Part shown: positions 1 to 11,632 of the stretch, piece by piece
Layout of the letters: every line of letters begins with the position of its first letter
Position numbering within the stretch: position 1 is the first letter of the stretch
Source: Hetaerina americana
Taxonomy: Eukaryota > Arthropoda > Insecta > Odonata > Calopterygidae
NCBI GenBank assembly: GCA_022747635.1
Contig: JAKTNV010000787.1
Span: forward strand, 1-64,000
Direction: 5' to 3'
Length of the DNA: 64,000 nt
The notes under the pieces: generated by a model
The model's database searches: none
The model's input: the letters and a program-made list of their open reading frames with translations, nothing else
What the model was told of the DNA's origin: nothing
Program-made: the position numbers and the translations under genes

Positions 1-1073
1 AATATTGCGAAAAACAACAATCTTCCATTATAGAGTGAATGTTTGAGGTGTATAGAAGGCATTTATTTCATTTTTAGGAATTTTAATTTTTCACATTTTT
101 CCATGAAAAGTGCCAATACTCCCCCCTTTGGGTTCTAGGTGAAAATCTCACTCGACACGAATCAAACCAAAATGTTTCCATGGTGTGTATTGTTGTTCAT
201 TTTCATCAAATAAACAAAATAAAACCCAGAATAAATCATTAAAGACAAGAAATGAGCATAAAAGATGCCTCAGCGCAAGTGTTAATGTTAGTAAAAGAGC
301 CCAAATTTCCAAAAATATTGCGAAAAACAACAATCTTCCATAATAGAGTGAATGTTTGAGGTGTATAGAAGGCATTTATTTCATTTTTAGAAATTTTAAT
401 TTTTCACAATTTTCCATGAAAAGTGCCAATACCCCCCCCTTTGGGTTCTAGGTGAAAATCTCACTCGACACGAATCAAACAAAAATGTTTTCATGGTGTG
501 TATTGTTGTTCATTTTCATCAAATAAACAAAATAAAACCCAGAATAAATCATTAAAGACAAGAAATGAGCATAAAAGATGCCTCAGCGCAAGTGTTAATG
601 TTAGTAAAAGAGCCCAAATTTCCAAAAATATTGCGAAAAACAACAATCTTCCATTATAGAGTGAATGTTTGAGGTGTATAGAAGGCATTTATTTCATTTT
701 TAGAAATTTTAATTTTTCACATTTTTCCATGAAAAGTGCCAATACCCCCCCCTTTGGGTTCTAGGTGAAAATCTCACTCGACACGAATCAAAGAAAAATG
801 ATTCCATGGTGTGTATTGTTGTTCATTTTCTTCAAGTAAACAATATAAAACCCAGAATAAATCATTAAAGACAAGAAATGAGCATAAAAGATGCCTCAGC
901 GCTAGTGTTAATGTTAGTAAAAGAGCCCAAATTTCCAAAAATATTGCGAAAAACAACAATCTTCCATTATAGAGTGAATGTTTGAGGTGTATAGAAGGCA
1001 TTTATTTCATTTTTAGAAATTTTAATTTTTCACATTTTTCCATGAAAAGTGCCAATACCCCCCCCTTTGGGTT

Positions 1074-1386
1074 CTAGGTGAAAATCTCACTCGACACGAA
1101 TCAAAGAAAAATGATTCCATGGTGTGTATTGTTGTTCATTTTCTTCAAGTAAACAATATAAAACCCAGAATAAATCATTAAAGACAAGAAATGAGCATAA
1201 AAGATGCCTCAGCGCAAGTGTTAATGTTAGTAAAAGAGCCCAAATTTCCAAAAATATTGCGAAAAACAACAATCTTCCATTATAGAGTGAATGTTTGAGG
1301 TGTATAGAAGGCATTTATTTCATTTTTAGGAATTTTAATTTTTCACATTTTTCCATGAAAAGTGCCAATACCCCCCCCTTTGGGTT
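1074..1386 (-). repeat. Representative satellite monomer (class A), with internal map
   Basis: This monomer shows the common layout. A conserved stretch with two CpGs (TCGACACGAATC) lies at the left. It is followed by a 52-bp variable box holding six diagnostic sites (1106, 1114, 1122, 1144, 1149, 1157). Class A has G, A, G, T, G, T there; class B has C, T, C, A, A, A. A nearly invariant core of about 150 bp follows, containing two more CpGs (CAGCGCAAG and TTGCGAA). Then come clustered T and A tracts, an inverted repeat TTTTC-CAT-GAAAA (1349-1361), and a poly-C tract (1371-1378, eight C). A third class has TCTCAATCG at the left, CATGGTTTG in the box and CATTATTTG in the tract region. The strand is arbitrary; minus is given because the long open frame lies there. 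Confidence 0.9.
1087..1314 (-). other. 75-codon hydrophobic open frame present in most satellite monomers (probably non-coding)
   Basis: Nearly every monomer carries this minus-strand frame, 228 of 313 bp, beginning MPSIHLKHS and ending LIRVE. Residues from about 15 to 55 are strongly hydrophobic and would read as one or two membrane segments. The ATG directly follows an in-frame-overlapping ATG-AAA-TAA, and no promoter or splice context is evident. The six class A/B differences alter the codons for Y/F, L/F, E/D, P/A, N/K and S/C, so none is silent. Some monomers lose the stop and read into the next monomer (94 codons, for example 4471-4755). Others have premature stops (near 36115, TGG to TGA) or frameshifts (near 3340). 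This pattern fits homogenised non-coding repeats rather than a maintained protein. One example is listed to stand for all. Confidence 0.75.
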
Positions 1387-4300
1387 CTAGGTGAAAATCT
1401 CACTCGACGCGAATCAAAGAAAAATGATTCCATGGTGTGTATTGTTGTTCATTTTCTTCAAGTAAACAATATAAAACCCAGAATAAATCATTAAAGACAA
1501 GAAATGAGCATAAAAGATGCCTCAGCGCAAGTGTTAATGTTAGTAAAAGAGCCCAAATTTCCAAAAATATTGCGAAAAACATCAATCTTCCATTATAGAG
1601 TGAATGTTTGAGGTGTATAGAAGGCATTTATTTCATTTTTAGAAATTTTAATTTTTCACATTTTTCCATGAAAAGTGCCAATACCCCCCGCTTTGGGTTC
1701 TAGGTGAAAATCTCACTCGACACGAATCAAACAAAAATGTTTCCATGCTGTGTATTGTTGTTCATTTTCATCAAATAAACAAAATAAAACCCAGAATAAA
1801 TCATTAAAGACAAGAAATGAGCATAAAAGATGCGTCAGCGCAAGTGTTAATGTTAGTAAAAGAGCCCAAATTTCCAAAAATATTGCGAAAAACAACAATC
1901 TTCCATTATAGAGTGAATGTTTGAGGTGTATAGAAGGCATTTATTTCATTTTTAGGAATTTTAATTTTTCACATTTTTCCATGAAAAGTGCCAATACTCC
2001 CCCCTTTGGGTTCTAGGTGAAAATCTCACTCGACACGAATCAAAGAAAAATGATTCCATGGTGTGTATTGTTGTTCATTTTCTTCAAGTAAACAATATAA
2101 AACCCAGAATAAATCATTAAAGACAAGAAATGAGCATAAAAGATGCCTCAGCGCAAGTGTTAATGTTAGTAAAAGAGCCCAAATTTCCAAAAATATTGCG
2201 AAAAACAACAATCTTCCATTATAGAGTGAATGTTTGAGGTGTATAGAAGGCATTTATTTCATTTTTAGAAATTTTAATTTTTCACATTTTTCCATGAAAA
2301 GTGCCAATACCCCCCCCTTTGGGTTCTAGGTGAAAATCTCACTCGACACGAATCAAACAAAAATGTTTCCATGGTGTGTATTGTTGTTCATTTTCATCAA
2401 ATAAACAAAATAAAACCCAGAATAAATCATTAAAGACAAGAAATGAGCATAAAAGATGCCTCAGCGCAAGTGTTAATGTTAGTAAAAGAGCCCAAATTTC
2501 CAAAAATATTGCGAAAAACAACAATCTTCCATAATAGAGTGAATGTTTGAGGTGTATAGAAGGCATTTATTTCATTTTTAGAAATTTTAATTTTTCACAT
2601 TTTTCCATGAAAAGTGCCAATACCCCCCCCTTTGGGTTCTAGGTGAAAATCTCACTCGACACGAATCAAACAAAAATGTTTCCATGCTGTGTATTGTTGT
2701 TCATTTTCATCAAATAAACAAAATAAAACCCAGAATAAATCATTAAAGACAAGAAATGAGCATAAAAGATGCCTCAGCGCAAGTGTTAATGTTAGTAAAA
2801 GAGCCCAAATTTCCAAAAATATTGCGAAAAACAACAATCTTCCATTATAGAGTGAATGTTTGAGGTGTATAGAAGGCATTTATTTCATTTTTAGAAATTT
2901 TAATTTTTCACATTTTTCCATGAAAAGTGCCAATACCCCCCCCTTTGGGTTCTAGGTGAAAATCTCACTCGACACGAATCAAAGAAAAATGATTCCATGG
3001 TGTGTATTGTTGTTCATTTTCTTCAAGTAAACAATATAAAACCCAGAATAAATCATTAAAGACAAGAAATGAGCATAAAAGATGCCTCAGCGCAAGTGTT
3101 AATGTTAGTAAAAGAGCCCAAATTTCCAAAAATATTGCGAAAAACAACAATCTTCCATTATAGAGTGAATGTTTGAGGTGTATAGAAGGCATTTATTTCA
3201 TTTTTAGAAATTTTAATTTTTCACATTTTTCCATGAAAAGTGCCAATACCCCCCCCTTTGGGTTCTAGGTGAAAATCTCACTCGACACGAATCAAAGAAA
3301 AATGATTCCATGGTGTGTATTGTTGTTCATTTTCTTCAAGTAAAAATATAAAACCCAGAATAAATCATTAAAGACAAGAAATGAGCATAAAAGATGCCTC
3401 AGCGCAAGTGTTAATGTTAGTAAAAGAGCCCAAATTTCCAAAAATATTGCGAAAAACAACAATCTTCCATTATAGAGTGAATGTTTGAGGTGTATAGAAG
3501 GCATTTATTTCATTTTAAGAAATTTTAATTTTTCACATTTTTCCATGAAAAGTGCCAATACCCCCCCTTTGGGTTATAGGTGAAAATCTCACTCGACACG
3601 AATCAAACAAAAATGTTTCCATGCTGTGTATTGTTGTTCATTTTCATCAAATAAACAAAATAAAACCCAGAATAAATCATTAAAGACAAGAAATGAGCAT
3701 AAAAGATGCCTCAGCGCAAGTGTTAATGTTAGTAAAAGAGCCCAAATTTCCAAAAATATTGCGAAAAACAACAATCTTCCATTATAGAGTGAATGTTTGA
3801 GGTGTATAGAAGGCATTTATTTCATTTTTAGAAATTTTAATTTTTCACATTTTTCCATGAAAAGTGCCAATACCCCCCCCTTTGGGTTCTAGGTGAAAAT
3901 CTCACTCGACACGAATCAAAGAAAAATGATTCCATGGTGTGTATTGTTGTTCATTTTCTTCAAGTAAACAATATAAAACCCAGAATAAATCATTAAAGAC
4001 AAGAAATGAGCATAAAAGATGCCTCAGCGCAAGTGTTAATGTTAGTAAAAGAGCCCAAATTTCCAAAAATATTGCGAAAAACAACAATCTTCCATAATAG
4101 AGTGAATGTTTGAGGTGTATAGAAGGCATTTATTTCATTTTTAGAAATTTTAATTTTTCACATTTTTCCATGAAAAGTGCCAATACCCCCCCCTTTGGGT
4201 TCTAGGTGAAAATCTCACTCGACACGAATCAAACAAAAATGTTTTCATGGTGTGTATTGTTGTTCATTTTCATCAAATAAACAAAATAAAACCCAGAATA

Positions 4301-4840
4301 AATCATTAAAGACAAGAAATGAGCATAAAAGATGCCTCAGCGCAAGTGTTAATGTTAGTAAAAGAGCCCAAATTTCCAAAAATATTGCGAAAAACAACAA
4401 TCTTCCATTATAGAGTGAATGTTTGAGGTGTATAGAAGGCATTTATTTCATTTTTAGAAATTTTAATTTTTCACATTTTTCCATGAAAAGTGCCAATACC
4501 CCCCCCTTTGGGTTCTAGGTGAAAATCCCACTCGACACGAATCAAAGAAAAATGATTCCATGGTGTGTATTGTTGTTCATTTTCATCAAATAAACAAAAT
4601 AAAACCCAGAATAAATCATTAAAGACAAGAAATGAGCATAAAAGATGCCTCAGCGCAAGTGTTAATGTTAGTAAAAGAGCCCAAATTTCCAAAAATATTG
4701 CGAAAAACAACAATCTTCCATTATAGAGTGAATGTTTGAGGTGTATAGAAGGCATTTATTTCATTTTTAGAAATTTTAATTTTTCACATTTTTCCATGAA
4801 AAGTGCCAATACCCCCCCCTTTGGGTTCTAGGTGAAAATC

Positions 4841-6110
4841 TCACTCGACACGAATCAAAGAAAAATGATTCCATGGTGTGTATTGTTGTTCATTTTCTTC
4901 AAGTAAACAATATAAAACCCAGAATAAATCATTAAAGACAAGAAATGAGCATAAAAGATGCCTCAGCGCAAGTGTTAATGTTAGTAAAAGAGCCCAAATT
5001 TCCAAAAATATTGCGAAAAACAACAATCTTCCATTATAGAGTGAATGTTTGAGGTGTATAGAAGGCATTTATTTCATTTTTAGGAATTTTAATTTTTCAC
5101 ATTTTTCCATGAAAAGTGCCAATACCCCCCCCTTTGGGTTCTAGGTGAAAATCTCACTCGACGCGAATCAAAGAAAAATGATTCCATGGTGTGTATTGTT
5201 GTTCATTTTCTTCAAGTAAACAATAAAAAAACCCAGAATAAATCATTAAAGACGAGAAATGAGCATTAAAGATGCCTCAGCGCAAGTGTTAATGTTAGTA
5301 AAAGAGCCCAAATTTCCAAAAATATTGCGAAAAACAACAATCTTCCATTATAGAGTGAATGTTTGAGGTGTATAGAAGGCATTTATTTCATTTTTAGAAA
5401 TTTTAATTTTTCACATTTTTCCATGAAAAGTGCCAATACCCCCCCCTTTTGGGTTCTAGGTGAAAATCTCACTCGACACGAATCAAAGAAAAATGATTCC
5501 ATGGTGTGTATTGTTGTTCATTTTCTTCAAGTAAACAATATAAAACCCAGAATAAATCATTAAAGACAAGAAATGAGCATAAAAGATGCCTCAGCGCAAG
5601 TGTTAATGTTAGTAAAAGAGCCCAAATTTCCAAAAATATTGCGAAAAACAACAATCTTCCATTATAGAGTGAATGTTTGAGGTGTATAGAAGGCATTTAT
5701 TTCATTTTTAGGAATTTTAATTTTTCACATTTTTCCATGAAAAGTGCCAATACCCCCCCCTTTGGGTTCTAGGTGAAAATCTCACTCGACACGAATCAAA
5801 CAAAAATGTTTCCATGCTGTGTATTGTTGTTCATTTTCATCAAATAAACAAAATAAAACCCAGAATAAATCATTAAAGACAAGAAATGAGCATAAAAGAT
5901 GCCTCAGCGCAAGTGTTAATGTTAGTAAAAGAGCCCAAATTTCCAAAAATATTGCGAAAAACAACAATCTTCCATAATAGAGTGAATGTTTGAGGTGTAT
6001 AGAAGGCATTTATTTCATTTTTAGAAATTTTAATTTTTCACATTTTTCCATGAAAAGTGCCAATACCCCCCCCTTTGGGTTATAGGTGAAAATCTCACTC
6101 GACACGAATC
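4841..6110. repeat. 3,128-bp (ten-monomer) internal duplication, left member
   Basis: Monomers at 4841, 5154, 5469 and 5782 reappear at 7969, 8282, 8597 and 8910, a constant offset of 3,128 bp. The shared rare markers include the TCGACGCG monomer with AATAAAAAAACCC and GACGAGAAATG, followed by a CCCCTTTTGGG tract. The match weakens after about 6110, where the counterpart at 9238 is a hybrid monomer. The two copies have since diverged: GAGCATTAAAG at about 5262 against GAGCATAAAAG at about 8390, and a private GTTCGTAAAAG at about 8737. Confidence 0.75.
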
Positions 6111-7968
6111 AAAGAAAAATGATTCCATGGTGTGTATTGTTGTTCATTTTCTTCAAGTAAACAATATAAAACCCAGAATAAATCATTAAAGACAAGAAAT
6201 GAGCATAAAAGATGCCTCAGCGCAAGTGTTAATGTTAGTAAAAGAGCCCAAATTTCCAAAAATATTGCGAAAAACAACAATCTTCCATTATAGAGTGAAT
6301 GTTTGAGGTGTATAGAAGGCATTTATTTCATTTTTAGAAATTTTAATTTTTCACATTTTTCCATGAAAAGTGCCAATACCCCCCCCTTTGGGTTATAGGT
6401 GAAAATCTCACTCGACACGAATCAAACAAAAATGTTTCCATGCTGTGTATTGTTGTTCATTTTCATCAAATAAACAAAATAAAACCCAGAATAAATCATT
6501 AAAGACAAGAAATGAGCATAAAAGATGCCTCAGCGCAAGTGTTAATGTTAGTAAAAGAGCCCAAATTTCCAAAAATATTGCGAAAAACAACAATCTTCCA
6601 TTATAGAGTGAATGTTTGAGGTGTATAGAAGGCATTTATTTCATTTTTAGAAATTTTAATTTTTCACATTTTTCCATGAAAAGTGCCAATACCCCCCCCT
6701 TTGGGTTCTAGGTGAAAATCTCACTCGACACGAATCAAAGAAAAATGATTCCATGGTGTGTATTGTTGTTCATTTTCTTCAAGTAAACAATATAAAACCC
6801 AGAATAAATCATTAAAGACAAGAAATGAGCATAAAAGATGCCTCAGCGCAAGTGTTAATGTTAGTAAAAGAGCCCAAATTTCCAAAAATATTGCGAAAAA
6901 CAACAATCTTCCATTATAGAGTGAATGTTTGAGGTGTATAGAAGGCATTTATTTCATTTTTAGGAATTTTAATTTTTCACATTTTTCCATGAAAAGTGCC
7001 AATACCCCCCCCTTTGGGTTCTAGGTGAAAATCTCACTCGACACGAATCAAAGAAAAATGATTCCATGGTGTGTATTGTTGTTCATTTTCTTCAAGTAAA
7101 GAATATAAAACCCAGAATAAATCATTAAAGACAAGAAATGAGCATAAAAGATGCCTCAGCGCAAGTGTTAATGTTAGTAAAAGAGCCCAAATTTCCAAAA
7201 ATATTGCGAAAAACAACAATCTTCCATAATAGAGTGAATGTTTGAGGTGTATAGAAGGCATTTATTTCATTTTTAGAAATTTTAATTTTTCACATTTTTC
7301 CATGAAAAGTGCCAATACCCCCCCCTTTGGGTTCTAGGTGAAAATCTCACTCGACACGAATCAAACAAAAATGTTTTCATGGTGTGTATTGTTGTTCATT
7401 TTCATCAAATAAACAAAATAAAACCCAGAATAAATCATTAAAGACAAGAAATGAGCATAAAAGATGCCTCAGCGCAAGTGTTAATGTTAGTAAAAGAGCC
7501 CAAATTTCCAAAAATATTGCGAAAAACAACAATCTTCCATAATAGAGTGAATGTTTGAGGTGTATAGAAGGCATTTATTTCATTTTTAGAAATTTTAATT
7601 TTTCACATTTTTCCATGAAAAGTGCCAATACCCCTTTGGGTTCTAGGTGAAAATCTCACTCGACACGAATCAAACAAAAATGTTTCCATGCTGTGTATTG
7701 TTGTTCATTTTCATCAAATAAACAAAATAAAACCCAGAATAAATCATTAAAGACAAGAAATGAGCATAAAAGATGCCTCAGCGCAAGTGTTAATGTTAGT
7801 AAAAGAGCCCAAATTTCCAAAATATTGCGAAAAACAACAATCTTCCATTATAGAGTGAATGTTTGAGGTGTATAGAAGGCATTTATTTCATTTTTAGAAA
7901 TTTTAATTTTTCACATTTTTCCATGAAAAGTTGCCAATACCCCCCCCTTTGGGTTCTAGGTGAAAATC

Positions 7969-9238
7969 TCACTCGACACGAATCAAAGAAAAATGATTCC
8001 ATGGTGTGTATTGTTGTTCATTTTCTTCAAGTAAACAATATAAAACCCAGAATAAATCATTAAAGACAAGAAATGAGCATAAAAGATGCCTCAGCGCAAG
8101 TGTTAATGTTAGTAAAAGAGCCCAAATTTCCAAAAATATTGCGAAAAACAACAATCTTCCATTATAGAGTGAATGTTTGAGGTGTATAGAAGGCATTTAT
8201 TTCATTTTTAGGAATTTTAATTTTTCACATTTTTCCATGAAAAGTGCCAATACCCCCCCCTTTGGGTTCTAGGTGAAAATCTCACTCGACGCGAATCAAA
8301 GAAAAATGATTCCATGGTGTGTATTGTTGTTCATTTTCTTCAAGTAAACAATAAAAAAACCCAGAATAAATCATTAAAGACGAGAAATGAGCATAAAAGA
8401 TGCCTCAGCGCAAGTGTTAATGTTAGTAAAAGAGCCCAAATTTCCAAAAATATTGCGAAAAACAACAATCTTCCATTATAGAGTGAATGTTTGAGGTGTA
8501 TAGAAGGCATTTATTTCATTTTTAGAAATTTTAATTTTTCACATTTTTCCATGAAAAGTGCCAATACCCCCCCCTTTTGGGTTCTAGGTGAAAATCTCAC
8601 TCGACACGAATCAAAGAAAAATGATTCCATGGTGTGTATTGTTGTTCATTTTCTTCAAGTAAACAATATAAAACCCAGAATAAATCATTAAAGACAAGAA
8701 ATGAGCATAAAAGATGCCTCAGCGCAAGTGTTAATGTTCGTAAAAGAGCCCAAATTTCCAAAAATATTGCGAAAAACAACAATCTTCCATTATAGAGTGA
8801 ATGTTTGAGGTGTATAGAAGGCATTTATTTCATTTTTAGGAATTTTAATTTTTCACATTTTTCCATGAAAAGTGCCAATACCCCCCCCTATGGGTTCTAG
8901 GTGAAAATCTCACTCGACACGAATCAAACAAAAATGTTTCCATGCTGTGTATTGTTGTTCATTTTCATCAAATAAACAAAATAAAACCCAGAATAAATCA
9001 TTAAAGACAAGAAATGAGCATAAAAGATGCCTCAGCGCAAGTGTTAATGTTAGTAAAAGAGCCCAAATTTCCAAAAATATTGCGAAAAACAACAATCTTC
9101 CATAATAGAGTGAATGTTTGAGGTGTATAGAAGGCATTTATTTCATTTTTAGAAATTTTAATTTTTCACATTTTTCCATGAAAAGTGCCAATACCCCCCC
9201 CTTTGGGTTATAGGTGAAAATCTCACTCGACACGAATC
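7969..9238. repeat. 3,128-bp internal duplication, right member
   Basis: Counterpart of 4841-6110 at constant spacing of 3,128 bp, with the same rare CGACGCG/GACGAG monomer and the same CCCCTTTTGGG tract. It ends in a monomer at about 9223-9534 whose variable box joins a class A first site (CAAAGAAAAATG) to the T-variant GTTTTCATGG, suggesting a crossover or conversion breakpoint there. Confidence 0.7.
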
Positions 9239-9847
9239 AAAGAAAAATGTTTTCATGGTGTGTATTGTTGTTCATTTTCATCAAATAAACAAAATAAAAC
9301 CCAGAATAAATCATTAAAGACAAGAAATGAGCATAAAAGATGCCTCAGCGCAAGTGTTAATGTTAGTAAAAGAGCCCAAATTTCCAAAAATATTGCGAAA
9401 AACAACAATCTTCCATTATAGAGTGAATGTTTGAGGTGTATAGAAGGCATTTATTTCATTTTAGAAATTTTAATTTTTCACATTTTTCCATGAAAAGTGC
9501 CAATACCCCCCCCTTTGGGTTCTAGGTGAAAATCTCACTCGACACGAATCAAAGAAAAATGATTCCATGGTGTGTATTGTTGTTCATTTTCTTCAAGTAA
9601 ACAATATAAAACCCAGAATAAATCATTAAAGACAAGAAATGAGCATAAAAGATGCCTCAGCGCAAGTGTTAATGTTAGTAAAAGAGCCCAAATTTCCAAA
9701 AATATTGCGAAAAACAACAATCTTCCATTATAGAGTGAATGTTTGAGGTGTATAGAAGGCATTTATTTCATTTTTAGGAATTTTAATTTTTCACATTTTT
9801 CCATGAAAAGTGCCAATACCCCCCCCTTTGGGTTCTAGGTGAAAATC

Positions 9848-11070
9848 TCACTCGACACGAATCAAAGAAAAATGATTCCATGGTGTGTATTGTTGTTCAT
9901 TTTCTTCCAGTAAACAATATAAAACCCAGAATAAATCATTAAAGACAAGAAATGAGCATAAAAGATGCCTCAGCGCAAGTGTTAATGTTAGTAAAAGAGC
10001 CCAAATTTCCAAAAATATTGCGAAAAACAACAATCTTCCATTATAGAGTGAATGTTTGAGGTGTATAGAAGGCATTTATTTCATTTTTAGAAATTTTAAT
10101 TTTTCACATTTTTCCATGAAAAGTGCCAATACCCCTTTGGGTTCTAGGTAAAAATCTCACTCGACACGAATCAAACAAAAATGTTTCCATGCTGTGTATT
10201 GTTGTTCATTTTCATCAAATAAACAAAATAAAACCCAGAATAAATCATTAAAGACAAGAAATGAGCATAAAAGATGCCTCAGCGCAAGTGTTAATGTTAG
10301 TAAAAGAGCCCAAATTTCCAAAAATATTGCGAAAAACAACAATCTTCCATTATAGAGTGAATGTTTGAGGTGTATAGAAGGCATTTATTTCATTTTTAGA
10401 AATTTTAATTTTTCACATTTTTCCATGAAAAGTGCCAATACCCCCCCCTTTGGGTTCTAGGTGAAAATCTCACTCGACACGAATCAAAGAAAAATGATTC
10501 CATGGTGTGTATTGTTGTTCATTTTCTTCAAGTAAACAATATAAAACCCAGAATAAATCATTAAAGACAAGAAATGAGCATAAAAGATGCCTCAGCGCAA
10601 GTGTTAATGTTAGTAAAAGAGCCCAAATTTCCAAAAATATTGCGAAAAACAACAATCTTCCATTATAGAGTGAATGTTTGAGGTGTATAGAAGGCATTTA
10701 TTTCATTTTTAGGAATTTTAATTTTTCACATTTTTCCATGAAAAGTGCCAATACCCCCCCCTTTGGGTTCTAGGTGAAAATCTCACTCGACACGAATCAA
10801 AGAAAAATGATTCCATGGTGTGTATTGTTGTTCATTTTCTTCCAGTATACAATATAAAACCCAGAATAAATCATTAAAGACAAGAAATGAGCATAAAAGA
10901 TGCCTCAGCGCAAGTGTTAATGTTAGTAAAAGAGCCCAAATTTCCAAAAATATTGCGAAAAACAACAATCTTCCATTATAGAGTGAATGTTTGAGGTGTA
11001 TAGAAGGCATTTATTTCATTTTTAGAAATTTTAATTTTTCACATTTTTCCATGAAAAGTGCCAATACCCC
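9848..11070. repeat. 935-bp (three-monomer) duplication marked by CTTCCAG and a four-C tract
   Basis: A class A monomer with the rare box CTTCCAG, followed by a short ACCCCTTTGGG tract and a class B monomer, occurs at 9848/10157 and again at 10783/11092 (offset 935 bp). The second copy has a private TATAC near 10847. The same pair reappears at 16413/16722 and 42294/42603, so this monomer pair has been moved or copied as a module. Confidence 0.7.
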
Positions 11071-11404
11071 TTTGGGTTCTAGGTGAAAATCTCACTCGAC
11101 ACGAATCAAACAAAAATGTTTCCATGCTGTGTATTGTTGTTCATTTTCATCAAAAAAACAAAATAAAACCCAGAATAAATCATTAAAGACAAGAAATGAG
11201 CATAAAAGATGCCTCAGCGCAAGTGTTAATGTTAGTAAAAGAGCCCAAATTTCCAAAAATATTGCGAAAAACAACAATCTTCCATTATAGAGTGAATGTT
11301 TGAGGTGTATAGAAGGCATTTATTTCATTTTTAGAAATTTTAATTTTTCACATTTTTCCATTAAAAGTGCCAATACCCCCCCCTTTGGGTTCTAGGTGAA
11401 AATC

Positions 11405-11632
11405 TCACTCGACACGAATCAAACAAAAATGATTCCATGGTGTGTATTGTTGTTCATTTTCTTCAAGTAAACAATATAAAACCCAGAATAAATCATTAAA
11501 GACAAGAAATGAGCATAAAAGATGCCTCAGCGCAAGTGTTAATGTTAGTAAAAGAGCCCAAATTTCCAAAAATATTGCGAAAAACAACAATCTTCCATTA
11601 TAGAGTGAATGTTTGAGGTGTATAGAAGGCAT
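11405..11632. repeat. Hybrid monomer with class B first site and class A remainder
   Basis: The box reads CAAACAAAAATGATTCC, with C at site 1 (class B) and class A bases at the other sites. The same hybrid occurs at 37287-37514, its partner in the large duplication, so the event predates that duplication. It also carries CCATTAAAAG just upstream in place of CCATGAAAAG, which is shared by the partner. Confidence 0.7.

Larger units (their letters stand above)
1..10850. repeat. Satellite subregion I: interleaved class A, B and T monomers
   Basis: About 34 monomers. Class A (GATTCC box) dominates and alternates irregularly with class B (GTTTCCATGC) and a T variant (GTTTTCATGG, at about 475, 4235, 7367, 9243). 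The T variant makes the minus frame start or stop differently. The order is only partly regular, so no single higher-order unit spans the subregion. Individual oddities include a 2-bp loss near 3340 (AAGTAAAAATATA) and a C-tract shortened to four C near 7632 and 10134. A hybrid monomer at about 4528-4840 has the class A left half of the box and the class B right half. No non-satellite DNA was seen here. Confidence 0.85.

Noticed and set aside
1074..1386. CENP-B box or other known centromere protein motif in the monomer
   Set aside because: No match to the TTCG....A..CGGG pattern on either strand; the two CpGs in TCGACACG do not fit it.
1074..1386. Monomer as a dimer of two related halves of about 156 bp
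   Set aside because: Comparing the halves by eye gives only short T/A-rich similarities, with no shared longer words.
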